Shown here piece by piece: positions 38,816 through 50,839 of a stretch of DNA of 64,000 nucleotides. Every line of letters starts with the position of its first letter. The stretch's first letter is position 1. This stretch comes from Trogon surrucura (lineage: Eukaryota > Chordata > Aves > Trogoniformes > Trogonidae): NCBI GenBank assembly GCA_020746105.1, contig CM036619.1, positions 55,494,635 to 55,558,634 of the forward strand, in the 5' to 3' direction. The translations under genes and the position numbers were made by a program. A model generated the notes under the pieces. It was given only the letters and a program-made list of their open reading frames with translations. It had not been told where the DNA came from and searched no databases.

Positions 38816-41800
38816 AGCAGCAAAAATGCTTCTTTTCTTGCTTTAATAAGAGAACCCTGAAAATTTACGAGTTCTAGTCTAACAGTGCTGTTGCCGAGTC
38901 TTCTGCACCTATTGGATAACAAAACGTTATGCTCAAAACGGAAGAGGGCAAACCAGTTCTCTACCGATGGTTAGTGGCTAAATTTCCCAGGGAATGACTG
39001 TGGATCTTAGAGTCTATTTGTGTCATGTTTATTTTGGAGTGTGGAAAGAATGGAGCTTAGAATTTGTTCTTTGAGTCTCAGAATCTTCAAATGCTGAGGA
39101 AATGCATGAGACCTCCAAAGCAGTGCTGGAAAAAAAAAAAGTAAACATCAGGTACTAAGGACAAGCTCAGCCTAGGCAGCTAAAAAATAGAGTTAAAAAA
39201 GTTACCAAATTTTATTATATTTTTGCCTCTTCCCCTAAAAAGATGAAGAATCCATTTCAAAGGTCATCTGCCATGGAAATCAGATGGCAGACCTCTGAGG
39301 ACTGGAAAGTTGCTCGGGCTATGGTGATCATTAATCGGCCACATTTGAAACTTACTAGAGTAAGACTGCACTGAAATAAGCAGGATGACATGCAGCAGTT
39401 AACCTTTTACAATGCTTGGCTCTTGCATAATTTTCTCCATGTTTTCCAATATTTTGATTCAGTTTTGGCTTTGGTCTTAGTCACTTCGATGTATGCATAA
39501 ATATTGCTGTTGAGCTTTGACTCTAAGTGGTTTCACTGAATTATGCAATATTGTTAACTAAGTAACCAAATTCCTTGCCAAAAGTTTAAGTGGTGTTATT
39601 CTTTGGGTGGTTAATCTATGTAAAGTTTAGTTAGAACTTTAAAATAAATTTCTAACACAACATGGTCTGTAGGGTTCAATCTATAGTGTTTGTAGCTATA
39701 TATGGATTTCTCTTTAACATGAAAAACTTTCTAACTACAGTTTTAGTTTAGGTTAGCATTACTAGGAAAAGAATGATAAAATGATAAAATAGCAGCTGTT
39801 TACCTAAAGCTATTTCACAACTAAGCTAAAAATAATTGCATTCAACAATATTAGAACTGTGCCATGAACTAGCTATTAAGACAGTCAGTTGCAAATACTG
39901 TTACAGATTTTTTTTGCGCATAGCAATCTAAATATCCTAGAAATATAAGCAGAAGGCGTTGTAGTTTACTTTCACATAATTTTGTTTAAATCATTTGCAG
40001 TCTTGTATCTGATTAAACAACCCAAAGCAGGTATTCCAATAAATAACATTTTTTTTTCCCCTGTGCTGCTGGAAAAGGACCAACATATATATACAGATAC
40101 ATCCAGACATATACAAAGGACTGATTTCTGCAGAAACTCTTGTATAGACCATTAGAGAACCTGGCTGAGTAGCCCTGTATAAAATGAGGAATTTGATGTT
40201 ACTTACGTGTCCTTCAGAACACTGGATAAACGTATTAAACTGGACTTCAGCATCCCCCTTAATAGTATTCCTGTTGCTAGGAAACAGTTATCAGGACCCC
40301 ATAAGCCTTGTCTTTGGGACTGCTTTCATACTTTAACAAGAGCCCCTGCTCTGACATCCTTGAAATTGTGTTTCCATTTTTCATTGTCCTTCCTGCTATT
40401 CTTCTCCATTTGTTTTTGCTTACAAAATCCAATTTTACAAATGAGCAGATACATATCACGTAACTAACCAGCTGTGCAAAATGGAGCTCTCCTTCAAAAT
40501 GCATCCTTTGGTATAAACCAAAGGTACTCCCAGAACAGCTTTTTGCCCTCTCTCTTTGTCCAGGGATAATGTTAGTGTGGATGGGACTACACGTGGAATG
40601 TTGCCACACTCTAAGCACTTAATGAAACATCTGTATTTCTGTGTAAAATACTCTTTCCTTCCCTTCGCTGGCGAGGTATTTACTGCCCTCACTTACTGCA
40701 AGATTATGCTTAATTGGAACCTTGTTGTTTTACTTGATGCTCTTTTAGATGATTTCACTCTGCATATGAAATTTACCATGGATTTGCTAGAAAGAACGGG
40801 CATTAGGTCTTCCTGCTTATCAAGCTTATAAATAGATTGTGCAGTTTATCTTTCAAATATCCTAGCAAAGCCAAAATGATAATTATAGTTCTATAATTAT
40901 TAAAATGTGTTCCTAGCTCAGCTTGTTATCACTTCTCAAGAATCAATGAAGGAATAGATGCCGTGGATTGGATGACAGGGTTGTTTTAGTGGTTCTTGCT
41001 TTACAAAGCATAAGTAAGGAGGTGGTGAAAAGGTCACAGAAGGTGGTAAAAAGGGTGAATTCAGCATTCTGCTATAGAAGGCGCTCTTCAGTATCCTTCA
41101 GGGATGTTTCCAAAAAGCTAGTCTGAGATATGAAAAAGCTCAAAACTTCTAGACTTACCCTGTTTAACCTTTTACATATCCCTGATTCAACACAATCTCC
41201 AGATATATATTGCCAGGACAGTTTTCCCTCAGTGTATCAAACTTGTGACCTTGCAGTTGTTGTAAGTCAATCACAACAACACGTCCTACTGTACCATGTT
41301 ATAAATAAAGGTAACTTTCTCATCAAATTCCAAAGAGCTACCAGTACCATGCAGTCCGATCTTGCAGTTCTCACACAGGCAAGACTGCCACTGAGCTAAG
41401 ACTTTATTTTTACTACTGATGGCCTCAGCTCCATTTTACTCATAGTGGTATAAATCAGGATTCACCCAAATTAAATCATGTGTTTAGACAGAAAATCGAG
41501 CGTGACTGGAGAGGCAAAGGACAAATTCCTGTATGCAGTAATCCTTCAGAATTCAGTGCAATTTCTGAAAACTTGCTCAGCAGAGAACTTGTCCCCCCAG
41601 CTACCTGAAACCACTGGGAACCTTGCCTCTATGGAAACTGTAACTTTAATGCTACTGAAAATGATTTCTGAACAATTTTCAGTGCTCATTTCTTACACTG
41701 CCCTCTTTTGGAGTTGGGTTGCTTTAGCCAGGCAGTAAGGTCTTCCTTCTGCTCCTTGTATACTGCAGTGCATCGCAAAGGCTCTCACTTAGCCCTGTCA

Positions 41801-43144
41801 CTTTGCTTCTCTAAAAGGAAACTCAGCTGCAAAAAAGGAAAGAAAAAAGTTGGAGTTGGTGGCAAGTAGCTGCAAGCATCATCCCATTGTCGTGAAAGGA
41901 GGATCCTGGTTTTGCTTTTTCTGATTATGATTAACCATTAATGAAATGCCAGAATGCCTGATTTATATCACTAATAAGTGATACAAAATTTGTCTTGATG
42001 CCAATGCAGGCCGCTCAGAATGCAGGAAGTTAATCAATATACGTGTACTGTGGATCACAGTGAGCCCAGAAAAGAGAAAACATTGTAAAACAAATCCATT
42101 CTACATAGCACAGCCTTGTCATGCAAATCCCAGTATTGGTGATGACTGCTCCTCGTTGAATTCAGAAATTTCACAGTGAATCTTGAGCATCAAGAAAACA
42201 TAGGCACTGTCTTTGGATTTTACCTCCAAGTCAAAGCATTCATCGAAAGCCCTCATTTCAGAAAAACGAATTGTTCCAGTTTTAAGTCTGCCTTTGGGTG
42301 AGGTTGTTAATAGGACAGTGTATTTATAGGCCAAATCAAATATATAAGTTTAGCCAAATGCTTGCTTTACTGCAGAAGAGCTGATCAAAACTTCATCACT
42401 TGAATTTGCTTGGCTCTCATTCACTAAAATATGAGTACCAGCTATTTCACTCTGGGCCCAGTGACAAGGCTAAATAGTGCCACAGTAAAGAAGTTTAAGA
42501 GATATGCTCCAGCTGTCCCCTACAACTCCTCCATCCTAAATATATCTCTTCAGTGGCTTGGCTGGCTTAGTTTCCAGGAAGACTAGCAAAGGTTTAGCTT
42601 TACATATGGCTAGCAAACTGAACAGGCAATAAATAAAAAAGGGTTTCTGGGGAAAGGTTTGTTCTCACAACAGAACAGAGTCCAGGACTTAAGAAGTAGC
42701 TTTGCTATCCTTGTGTTAAACAGAATTTTTTAAAAACCATGATAATCCAGAATATGGTTCTTTCCTTTTTTTGCACTATCCTTTTTCAAAACCTCAGTAA
42801 AATTCTTTTTTTTTAACATACCTACAAAAACTTGGCAGGAGTTAGGTTTTGCTGCGCTAAGAACAGAATCTATCCTGTTGGTGGGGAAGGTCTTACTGCC
42901 TCCTTATACTCCCCATCTCCATCTGCTGCCTAATATGCAGCATTTAAAGCTCTTCTGGTAGGGAGATGTCTCACTGTTGTGAGTTTGTACAGGAGGTATT
43001 GATCCAAGGATAAAACTCTTAGTTCAAAGTTCTAGAAGTAATAATTTTCAAGGATTCCCCACTGTGTCAGCAAAGTGGTATTCATAGCAGTGACAGACAC
43101 CTTCACACAAAGGGTCAAGATCTTTGACTCCATTAACAGAAGAA
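38816..43144. other. Unique noncoding sequence between LTR and hexamer array
   Basis: No retroviral gag, pol or env reading frame follows the LTR, and no gene or CR1 copy is recognised. It is AT-rich with scattered homopolymers. Confidence 0.55.
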
Positions 43145-43183
43145 GAGGGAGAGGGAGAGGGAGAGGGAGAGGGAGAGGGAGAA
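43145..43183 (+). repeat. (GAGGGA)n hexamer array, G-quadruplex-capable
   Basis: About six and a half copies of GAGGGA with essentially no interruption. The plus strand is purely A and G and holds six GGG runs spaced by three bases, which meets the classic G3N3 G-quadruplex pattern. It is also an uninterrupted purine tract able to form triplex DNA. Confidence 0.9.
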
Positions 43184-43732
43184 AATAGCCTTCAGAAATT
43201 CAAAACTGTACTTTTTTTCTGCTCCAGAAGAATGAGAGTAAGCCACTGAGAATGAAAACAAGCTGGATGATGGATGTTGGTCAGCCACATGAGAGATGAA
43301 TAATTGATTTGATTCTCTAGTGTATGTGAGGAATTATGAGACAGCTTTGGGATTTCATAGCCTTCATGGTATTGAGAGTCTTTGGGCTGATGGTACTGAG
43401 ACCTCAGGCTTTAAAGACCCCTCTAGGCAGCAGAATTCAGAGGATACATACACAGGCCATTTTCATAGTCATTGTGGACTAAAACTCAGTGAGCTTGGCA
43501 GGACTTGCATGTATCTCACTAAGATTTCTGCGTTTCCTCCTCACATTGGAGAGGGCCTGGAGGCCCTGATTCCACTCCTTGGCCAAGCCCAAACGTGTTT
43601 GTGTGTCACTATCAGAATGGCAGGGCCAAGAGAGTCCTGCCTGTGGATTTGCACCTCCCATCACTTTCGCACGCTGATGTTTTGCATCCACTGTCCCAAG
43701 CAGTACAGTGCCTGCCAGGCATTCTGCCACAA

Positions 43733-44162
43733 ATAGAATCATAGAATCACAGAATCATAGAATCATAGAATGTCTTAGGTTGGAAGGGATCTTAGAGATC
43801 ATCTAATCCAACCTCTGTGCCATGGGCAGGGATGTCCTTAACTAGACCAGGTTGCTCAAGGCCTCATCCAACCTAGCCTTGAACATTTCTAGGGAGGGAG
43901 CATCCACAGCTTCTCTGGGCAATCTGTTCCAGAGTCTTGCCGCCCTTGTACTGAAGAATTTATTCCAAAGATGCAATCTAAAGCTATTCTCCTTCAATTT
44001 AAATCCATTGTGCATGTTCTATCACTGGACACTCTTGTAAAGTCCCTCTCCAGCCTTCCCGTAGGTTCCTTTGAGGTACTGGAAGGCAGTTATAAGGTCC
44101 TCCTGGAGTCTTCTCTTCTCCAGGTTGAACAACCTCAGCTCTCTTAGCCTATTCTCTCTCAA
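43733..44162 (-). mobile_element. CR1 LINE 3' fragment, minus strand
   Basis: It begins with five 8-bp terminal repeats (ATAGAATC/ACAGAATC/ATAGAATG, 43733-43772), followed by TTAGGTTGGAAGGGATCTTA, CATCTAATCCAACCTC, GCCATGGGCAGGGATG, ACCAGGTTGCTCAAGG and TTCTCTGGGCAATCTGTTCC. In element sense this is the last coding stretch plus the 3' UTR. It continues to the block TTCTCTTCTCCAGGTTGAAC and then fades near 44162, where it is 5'-truncated. It is the same subfamily as 45498-45622. Confidence 0.95.
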
Positions 44163-45497
44163 GAAAATACAGGCGGAAAGCAGCAATTAATTCTGCTCAG
44201 TGGAGCACTCATTTAGGCAGCAGGGCTGCTAGTATGATCACTGGAGAGGAGGGCACTTCTTTACGCTGTCCCTCAAGGCCAGAAAACCCCAAGTGATCTG
44301 TGATAGTCCTGAAGATGGCATGTTGGAATAGCTGGCTGAAAAAGATGTTTTACTCTCTGATGCCTTTCCCCTGTAGAGCAGCATTCAGGTTAACAAGGAG
44401 AAGCTCATTCAACTGTGGAAGCAGAGGTGGCCTCTGGATTCCTGTGAGCTTCATCTGCCCAGATGAACTTGTTTAGTGAGGCAGTTTCCCAAGCCTGAAA
44501 CTCGTTCCTTTGAACTTTCACACATTGTGGGCCAGTAATTAAAAATATTAAAGGGAGAGGTTGAGGGAGGGCACAATTTCTTCGTTTTGCTGTCTTTGTT
44601 TGTTTGTTTGTTTGTTTGGAGGTCAGCCACTGGAAGTGTGATTCCTCTGATGTTTAAAAGAAATCAGACTACAAAATATCCTATTGCTTTTGTCTCTTGG
44701 CTTTCTCAGTTGCTGAGCACAGTACTCAGCAGGAGAGAAGGAAGCCATGGCTTTAATTTTGGCATCTAGCTACTGGCACTTATGCTTATGTAATTGGCCT
44801 TCAGGACAGACTATTGCATTTTAACCATTTTCCCAATTGCTCAATTATCAATCTGTCATTTCATCCAAATTTTGAGGGGGCTTGACCAGTCCTCTTTTCA
44901 CCACAGATTCAGAGCTCATTACGTCTTCAGGATCCTCATGAACTCCATCTCTGAACGTAGCTTTCCCTGCAGGTTGGTCTTGTTTTTTTTTCTTGGAGGC
45001 CTTTTGTCTGGGGTTATTACTTTGGCTGTCTTAATAAGTTAGAGCCATCTGCAGGCATGGTTGACCGAGTTTGCACCTGCGTCTACATCTGCACTGTCTG
45101 GCCATGTCAGGTGGATGTTCACTTAAAAGATCCTTCTCAGTGTGGGAAAAAGGAAAAGAAAAGGGAGGGAGGGTGTAAAACTGTTATTCCTGCCTCACTG
45201 CAACAGCAGGTGCACCAGATGGCTCACAAAGTAATTAGGATGAAGAAACAGTGTCAAGACTTCTTATGGTGTGGTCTGTAAATGATCATCAAATCAAATT
45301 CTGGTTCAAAGATGGAGTTTTCTCTCTCTGTCCCCACTGGCAAATCGATACACATTTGAAACGGCGCATGTGATCTGCTTCCTTACGTGCAGGTACCTGG
45401 AATGCAGACAGAGAAACCCGGTCAAGAGACCACTCTTGTTAAGCAGCCATCTGTCCTAACAGACTGTCCCAAAGCATTCACAGCCTGTTGAGTAATT
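44163..45497. other. Unique noncoding sequence between two CR1 copies
   Basis: No gene is recognised. It contains a TTTG microsatellite (44595-44618). Confidence 0.55.
44595..44618. repeat. (TTTG)6 microsatellite
   Basis: Six uninterrupted TTTG units. Confidence 0.92.
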
Positions 45498-45622
45498 ATC
45501 ACAGAATCATAGAATGTCTTAGGTTGGAAGGGATCTTAAAGATCATCTAATCCAACCTCCCTGCCATGGGCAGGGATGCCCTTAACTAGACCAGGTTGCT
45601 CGAGGCCTCATCTGACCTGGAC
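45498..45622 (-). mobile_element. Very short CR1 LINE 3' end
   Basis: About 125 bp comprising two terminal 8-bp repeats, TTAGGTTGGAAGGGATCTTA, CATCTAATCCAACCTC, GCCATGGGCAGGGATGCCC and ACCAGGTTGCTCGAGGCCTC. It then breaks off, making it one of the most severely 5'-truncated copies here. Over about 110 aligned bases it differs from the copy at 43733 at roughly six sites, so the two come from the same CR1 subfamily. Confidence 0.93.
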
Positions 45623-46093
45623 TTCACTTTATTTGAAGACCATCTTTCCTGAAAATTATTTTTTCATGTCCTTAAGTGGTCACCTAGAAGAAATTTTGCT
45701 ACATAGTGTGTAGGTAAACAGTGCAAAGCTTCCTGGTAGGGTTATGCTTTGGCAGCATAACAGGGTCTTGTGCTGGTTCAATCTACAGAATTATTTCTAA
45801 AGCTCCTCATGATTTTCCTCCTTTTCTTAGCTTTTCACTGTGTTAGCTTCCTTAGACACAAGGACATACTGGCTCCTGCTTGCGTCTGCTGGACAGATCT
45901 ACTAGGTTATGATTAACATATTGGATATGTATTAGCATATGGAAATGTACCATCCCCATGTCTCAGCCTAAGGTGCCTCAGTAGAGGACCGCTGAGCAAT
46001 CTACTATTCTGAAAAGGACTGTTGCTGCACAGCTGTCTGCTGCCTTTCCCTTTACCTATCCCCTCTCTAAGTCATCTGAAATAACCACTCTAA
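45623..46093. other. Unique noncoding sequence
   Basis: No gene or repeat is recognised. Confidence 0.5.
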
Positions 46094-46214
46094 CTATCAA
46101 GGTGTTCTCCTCTATTTTTTAGTGGTTTTGTCCCCCGTTTCAAATCCCACATCATGTCCAAGGAGCTTTGCACCATTTTAGCACCCATGGGAGCAACCTT
46201 GATGGAGACCACAA
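46094..46214 (-). repeat. Duplicated 121-bp unit, copy A
   Basis: This matches copy B (47067-47186) at about 90% identity over 120 bases. Shared blocks include CTATCAAGGTGTTCTCC, TTTGTCCCCCGTTTCAAATC, GTCCAAGGAGCTTTGCA and CACCCATGGGAGCAACCTTG. Both copies are in the same orientation. The minus strand is open through the unit (VVSIKVAPMGAKMVQSSLD...), which first suggests a coding exon. Within the shared frame, however, I count more amino-acid-changing than silent differences, and no donor or acceptor flanks the unit. It is probably a fragment of an unrecognised dispersed repeat or a local duplication. Confidence 0.8.
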
Positions 46215-47066
46215 CTACTGGTGAGCAGTTTAATAACATGCCTAAGGCTTTAAATACTTTTAAAAGGGTGTTTCTGTTCATATTCTGAAACACATCTCTT
46301 TGTCACACAGAGCATTTCATCAAAAAACTACAGTAAACCAATACTGCATGAAAAATACTGTCACAGAGTGAGCTTTCAGCTGGCTTCTCAGATAATCACA
46401 GAATAGTGGGGAAGCAGCTGTATGAGGCTTAGATACTCCAGGATAAACTCTGTAGCAAAATTTGCATGTAGAAAGAAGTTTTAACAACGTGCATTTCACT
46501 AGACTAGGATTTGAATCTAAGAAAGGCAGTCTGTTGTCCTGCTGGTATTTACTACAAACTGAATCATTTTAGATTTGACTGTCAGCATGTTTGGGTTTTT
46601 TTTCCAAATGATATTTTGCTATGGTGAGTTTACAGCTTAAAATTGGTAGAAGATTTACTTTTCCAAGGCTGCGATTTTTTTTGTTTGTTTGCAAAGCCAG
46701 TCTGTAGCTGACTGTTCCCTGCTAACGGAAGTTGTGACTGAGTTAAAGTGATACAGAGTCCCTGTGGCAAGCAGGTGTCACACACAGGAGAATAAACCTC
46801 ACGTGGATTGCAGCCAGGGGACTGTGGTGGACTGCTGTAGTGTAGGTGCTTGTAGCCTGTAAGTAGGTTGTGAATCATGTTATGCTGAACCCAAGAAAAC
46901 TCTCCAGAACCTACAGTTGCATTTGCAGCATTTAGGCATACAAATTCAAAATCATATATATTTTTTTTAGGTATATAAATCTGAAACTATATATATATAT
47001 TTTTTAAGTGACTCAGAAGCTAGATAGCAGTATCTTCTGACCAGAAAGTTTGGCCTGACTGACTTT
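46215..47066. other. Spacer between the two duplicated units
   Basis: About 850 bases with no similarity that I can see between its two ends. It includes short AT dinucleotide patches near 46950-47010. Confidence 0.5.
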
Positions 47067-47186
47067 CTATCAAGGTGTTCTCCCTTATATTTTGTGGCTT
47101 TGTCCCCCGTTTCAAATCCCGCATCCTGTCCAAGGAGCTTTGCAGCATTCTGGCACCCATGGGAGCAACCTTGATGGAGACCACAA
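47067..47186 (-). repeat. Duplicated 121-bp unit, copy B
   Basis: Second copy of the unit described at 46094-46214, one base shorter, with an indel in the TTATATTTTGTGG segment. That indel puts the minus-strand reading frames of the two copies out of register after GTKP. Flanking sequence on both sides is unrelated to that of copy A. Confidence 0.8.
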
Positions 47187-49419
47187 GCTCTGACTCGTTT
47201 TCTGCTGAGATACAAAATCTAACCAGGGGACAGTCTAATTCCTCTGAGAGGAATTGTCCTCCTTCTCCCCTTCCCCCAGGTTTGGCAGGCCTCTGAGACC
47301 GATTCTTGAGCACACACTGTTGCAGAAAGGGTGCATGGTGGGAACATCTGCTTGGGTCTTCTCAGGAGAAAAACTTAGTTCCTCAGCTGAGGTACAGACT
47401 CTGGGTCCCCACCATATGAAGGGGTCTTCATTCCCTTGGATGGTTTGGCATGTAGGCTGAAGTTTAGTCATTCTTGCTAAGTAGCTGAAAGCAGGTGCTT
47501 ACTCAGGGTTTTTTTGGACCAGCTGGCTTTTAGTTTCTGCTCACTGAACTGTGTGTTTTCTGCTTTGGGCAGAACAGTGCCTAATTTATGGATTTATAAA
47601 TCCTTTATTTCTTCTATCCTTGAGTTTAATATAGAGTCACCAGTTCAACTCTTTTAATTTCTGCACCCTGTTCAAACCTAGCTAATTATCTATCCTTGTA
47701 ATTACAGTGGTGAGTAGTGTGTCAGCAGCTTGCAAGTGCATTCGTAGTTACTCATAGCAATACTTTTCTCCTCCACTATAGCAAAAAGGAGCCAGATTTC
47801 TCCATTACTACTGCTAAAATCATCTTTGCAAATCTAATCCAAATAAATAAAGAAGCTCTTGTATATCTGCTCCGACCTTAACTCTTTCCAGGGTAGACAG
47901 AGTATTCTGGATCGCTTTGGCATACATCCAGAATCTACACAATCAAATATGTCTTTACTGAAATGTAAAAAAAAAAATAGTCTGTTTGTAAAATATCTAA
48001 ATCTTCATTTTCTTCTAAGAGGCAGTCTAGGAGCTTTCCTCAGCTTTAGTTTGCATTTTTTGCGTTTGTTTTTGTAATATCTTATAGGTAGTAATATGAA
48101 AATACAGTCTATTTCCCTACTGCTTTTGATTACTCCTGGTTGGTAAACAATGAAGATTAATTGTTTTCTGATGTAGCAAAAGCAAACGTGATTCTTATTC
48201 ACAAGTAACCTTGGCACTGGGAACAATGTTCTTAGCCAGCTGCACTTACAGAGCCACAAAGAATGTTGTTGCTGTTTCTTAGGTAGACAAAACTATGGCA
48301 GAGTACTAAGATACAGTTCAAGTCTTATATTCAAATTAATAGGTAATTAAGTTGAAATGGGTGTTTGAACTTGTTTCATTGTTTTTATAAAGCTTTTAAT
48401 TTTTTTTTGTGGAACAACTGGGGATCTGTCGTATAAATCTAAATTCCACATCTTGCTGAAAGACCTGTGACAGGAACACAAGAGCAATGATGGGACTGCT
48501 CTTGGAGTAGGTCTGCATGGAAAAGAAGCAGCAGCAGCCCAGCCCTGTCATAGCCCAGGTCCCAGTCCAGTTGCTGGGAAGCGAGGCTTTACTGGTGCAG
48601 GTGCAGTGCTGTGTTTTAAAACTTCCGTTGCCTCATCTTTAGGTTAGTAGCAGGGATCTGTATAGGAATATGTGGACATACAGACTGGGATGAAACTTCC
48701 CTCAGGCATCATGCCATATCCCTTTGCGAAACACAGACATGCCCTTAGCAATGAGTGGAAGCAGGGACATGTAAAGCTTAAGATAGACATCCTTTTTCAC
48801 AGATGTATATAAGAAAACAGAGTAATTTAACTGCTTATAAAATGAAGTAAATGGATATATTTGCACTGGTAGATGATGGAATAAAAAAAAATGGTATAAT
48901 TCTGTGAATGTTATCTGTTATATGTTCGCAAACAGGGAAAGAAAAGAAATAACAAAATTATACCATTAATCTATTCATTTTGCTCTGTGGTAATGTTTCT
49001 TCAAATCAAATTATTCTATAATGACCTATTCAGTGTTTTGCATTATCTTTGAGACAAATTGTCTATTATTTTATAACTTCTCTGGTCCCTAAAAATGTGT
49101 CTCAGCTCTTCAAACATTGATGTAGGAAAGTAACATTTATTTCTGTTTCATAAATGGGAAACTGAGGTACTGCAATCCTAAAAATCTGAGTTGTTAGTGG
49201 GAGTGGTCCCAGTGAATTTCTGCACATAAATTTTGCAATGGCAAATCCTAACAAGGGGACCAAGACAGGACTGTGACTGTAGTTAGATCACCTCACATTG
49301 AGCTTGGATTATTCTTCCTTAGTTTCAGCAGAAGTTTTCCCCAAGTAAGAACTATAAAATGAGGTCATTATAAATGTTAAGATTTTTAATAAAATCCTGT
49401 ACTCCTAAGTCATAAGTAT
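47187..49419. other. Unique noncoding sequence before second LTR
   Basis: It contains a 19-base near-perfect palindrome at 47237-47255 (arms AATTCCTCT and AGAGGAATT around one G). No gene or interspersed repeat is recognised. Confidence 0.5.
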
Positions 49420-49951
49420 TGTCTTGGTTTTGGCCGGGATAGAGTTAATTTTCCTCCTGGCAGCTAGCATAGTGCTGTGTTTTGGTTTTAGGATGAGCAT
49501 AATGTTGATAACCCACTGATGTTTTAGTTGTTGCTGAGCAGTGCTTACACCAAGCTGAGGACTTTTCAGCTTCTCACATGGCCCTGCCAGCAGAGAATGG
49601 GGGTGCACAAGGAACTGGGAGGGGACACGGCCAGGACAGCTGACCCACACTGGCCAGAGGGATACCCCACACCATATGATGTCATTCCCAGTATAGAAAC
49701 TGGGGGTAGTTGGCCAGGAGGCACCACAGCTTGGAGATTGGCTGGGCATCGGTCAGTAGTGAGCAACTGTATTATGCATCATTTATTTTGTGTATTCTTT
49801 TATCATTATTATTCTTTCCCTTCCCTTTCTGTCCTATTAAACTGTCCTTACCTCAATTTTTACCTTTTTTTCCAATTCTCTCCCCTATGTCATTCGGAGA
49901 AAGTCAGCGAATGGCTGTGTGGTGTTTAGTTGCCTGCTGGGTTAAACCACA
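49420..49951 (+). mobile_element. Solo LTR, second copy of the same ERV family
   Basis: About 532 bp. It begins TGTCTTGGTTTTGGCC and ends GTTAAACCACA, giving TG...CA ends. A TATA-like box (TATAGAA, near 49692) lies in CAGTATAGAAACTGGGGG, and an ATTAAA polyadenylation signal lies in CCTATTAAACTGTCC near 49835. The flanks AGTAT (49415-49419) and AGTGT (49952-49956) look like a 5-bp target-site duplication with one change. No gag, pol or env sequence adjoins, so this is a solo LTR. The 133-codon and 114-codon open frames crossing it on the two strands are by-products of the LTR sequence. Confidence 0.93.
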
Positions 49952-50839
49952 AGTGTAAAAGTCAGACTTGCAGTATTTAATAGTGGAGTATTTACTTGTG
50001 ATCAGCTTGAGTGCAAACACCCTTTCAGTAACCTAATTTTGCATTGTGAGGATGCCATGCCAAAATATTGAGCTTATTTTGAGCAAAAAGCCTACTGTGC
50101 TCCGTATAAATCTGTGCCGAAATCATTGTAGGACTAAGCCCTATGTGGCAGTTACCCCATTTGAATTAAGAGACTCAGTAGAATATTTTTGCAGCTTTTC
50201 TAATTAAAATAATAATTACGTAGTGTCTATTAGCATGGAACTCCAAATGTAAGCCTCAGGGTCAAACGGCTTAGAAAACTGAAACTCTCTACTCCCTTTG
50301 TAGGAAAAAAGGAAGCAAGACAGTTCTGGGCAGCTTCATTTACATAAACTACAAATATTGCTTACAAATAATTCCATCTACAGAGTTCCGCTTTTCAGCT
50401 GGAATCTTTCTGCATAAATGACAAAAAATTATTGCTCGTACATCCTAGTAGCATGCACCCCAGAAATGGTCAGACACTCTCATCAACAGGTAGTGATTTT
50501 ATGTTTGATAGCGCAGTAGAAGGAGGTCAGTTAGAGGGTACATGGTTTTTTTATGAGCACGGATACTGCTCATAGGTCTGGTGGTCTTGAGTTACAGCCT
50601 ATGTAACCTGGTTAGCTTTGAGACTGAAGAAAACACAGGGTCCAGACAGTTAGGCGGCCTCTTTGGGAAGACAATGCCAAACCAGCAGAAGCAGATTTGA
50701 AATCACAGAACTGAGCCCAATTAGCTGCACATCAGAGTAGATGCTGGGGAAGTGATTTTCCTTGAACTGAAGCTGTATGGTGGAGGATCAATCAATCAAT
50801 TTATAAGCACCTCGAGGGTAATAATAGTCTAGTGAATGC
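49952..50839. other. Unique noncoding sequence
   Basis: No gene or repeat is recognised. Confidence 0.5.

Noticed and set aside
43320-43736. 138-codon plus-strand open frame
   Set aside because: It is the longest non-repeat plus-strand frame, but it has no motifs, no exon-like edges and an overlapping 87-codon frame on the other strand. Its length is within chance expectation for six frames of 64 kb.
43733-43772. Short evenly spaced repeats resembling a CRISPR array
   Set aside because: The 8-bp units are contiguous with no spacers and are the normal CR1 3' terminus.
46090-47313. Minus-strand frames over the duplicated unit as a tandem coding-exon pair
   Set aside because: Between copies, amino-acid-changing differences outnumber silent ones, an indel shifts the frame, and no splice sites bracket the unit.
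49405-49929. 133-codon plus and 114-codon minus frames
   Set aside because: They lie almost wholly inside a solo LTR, which is noncoding.
38275-49951. A single provirus bounded by the two LTRs
   Set aside because: The intervening 10.6 kb shows no gag, pol or env similarity, the LTRs differ by block indels, and the target-site flanks do not match.
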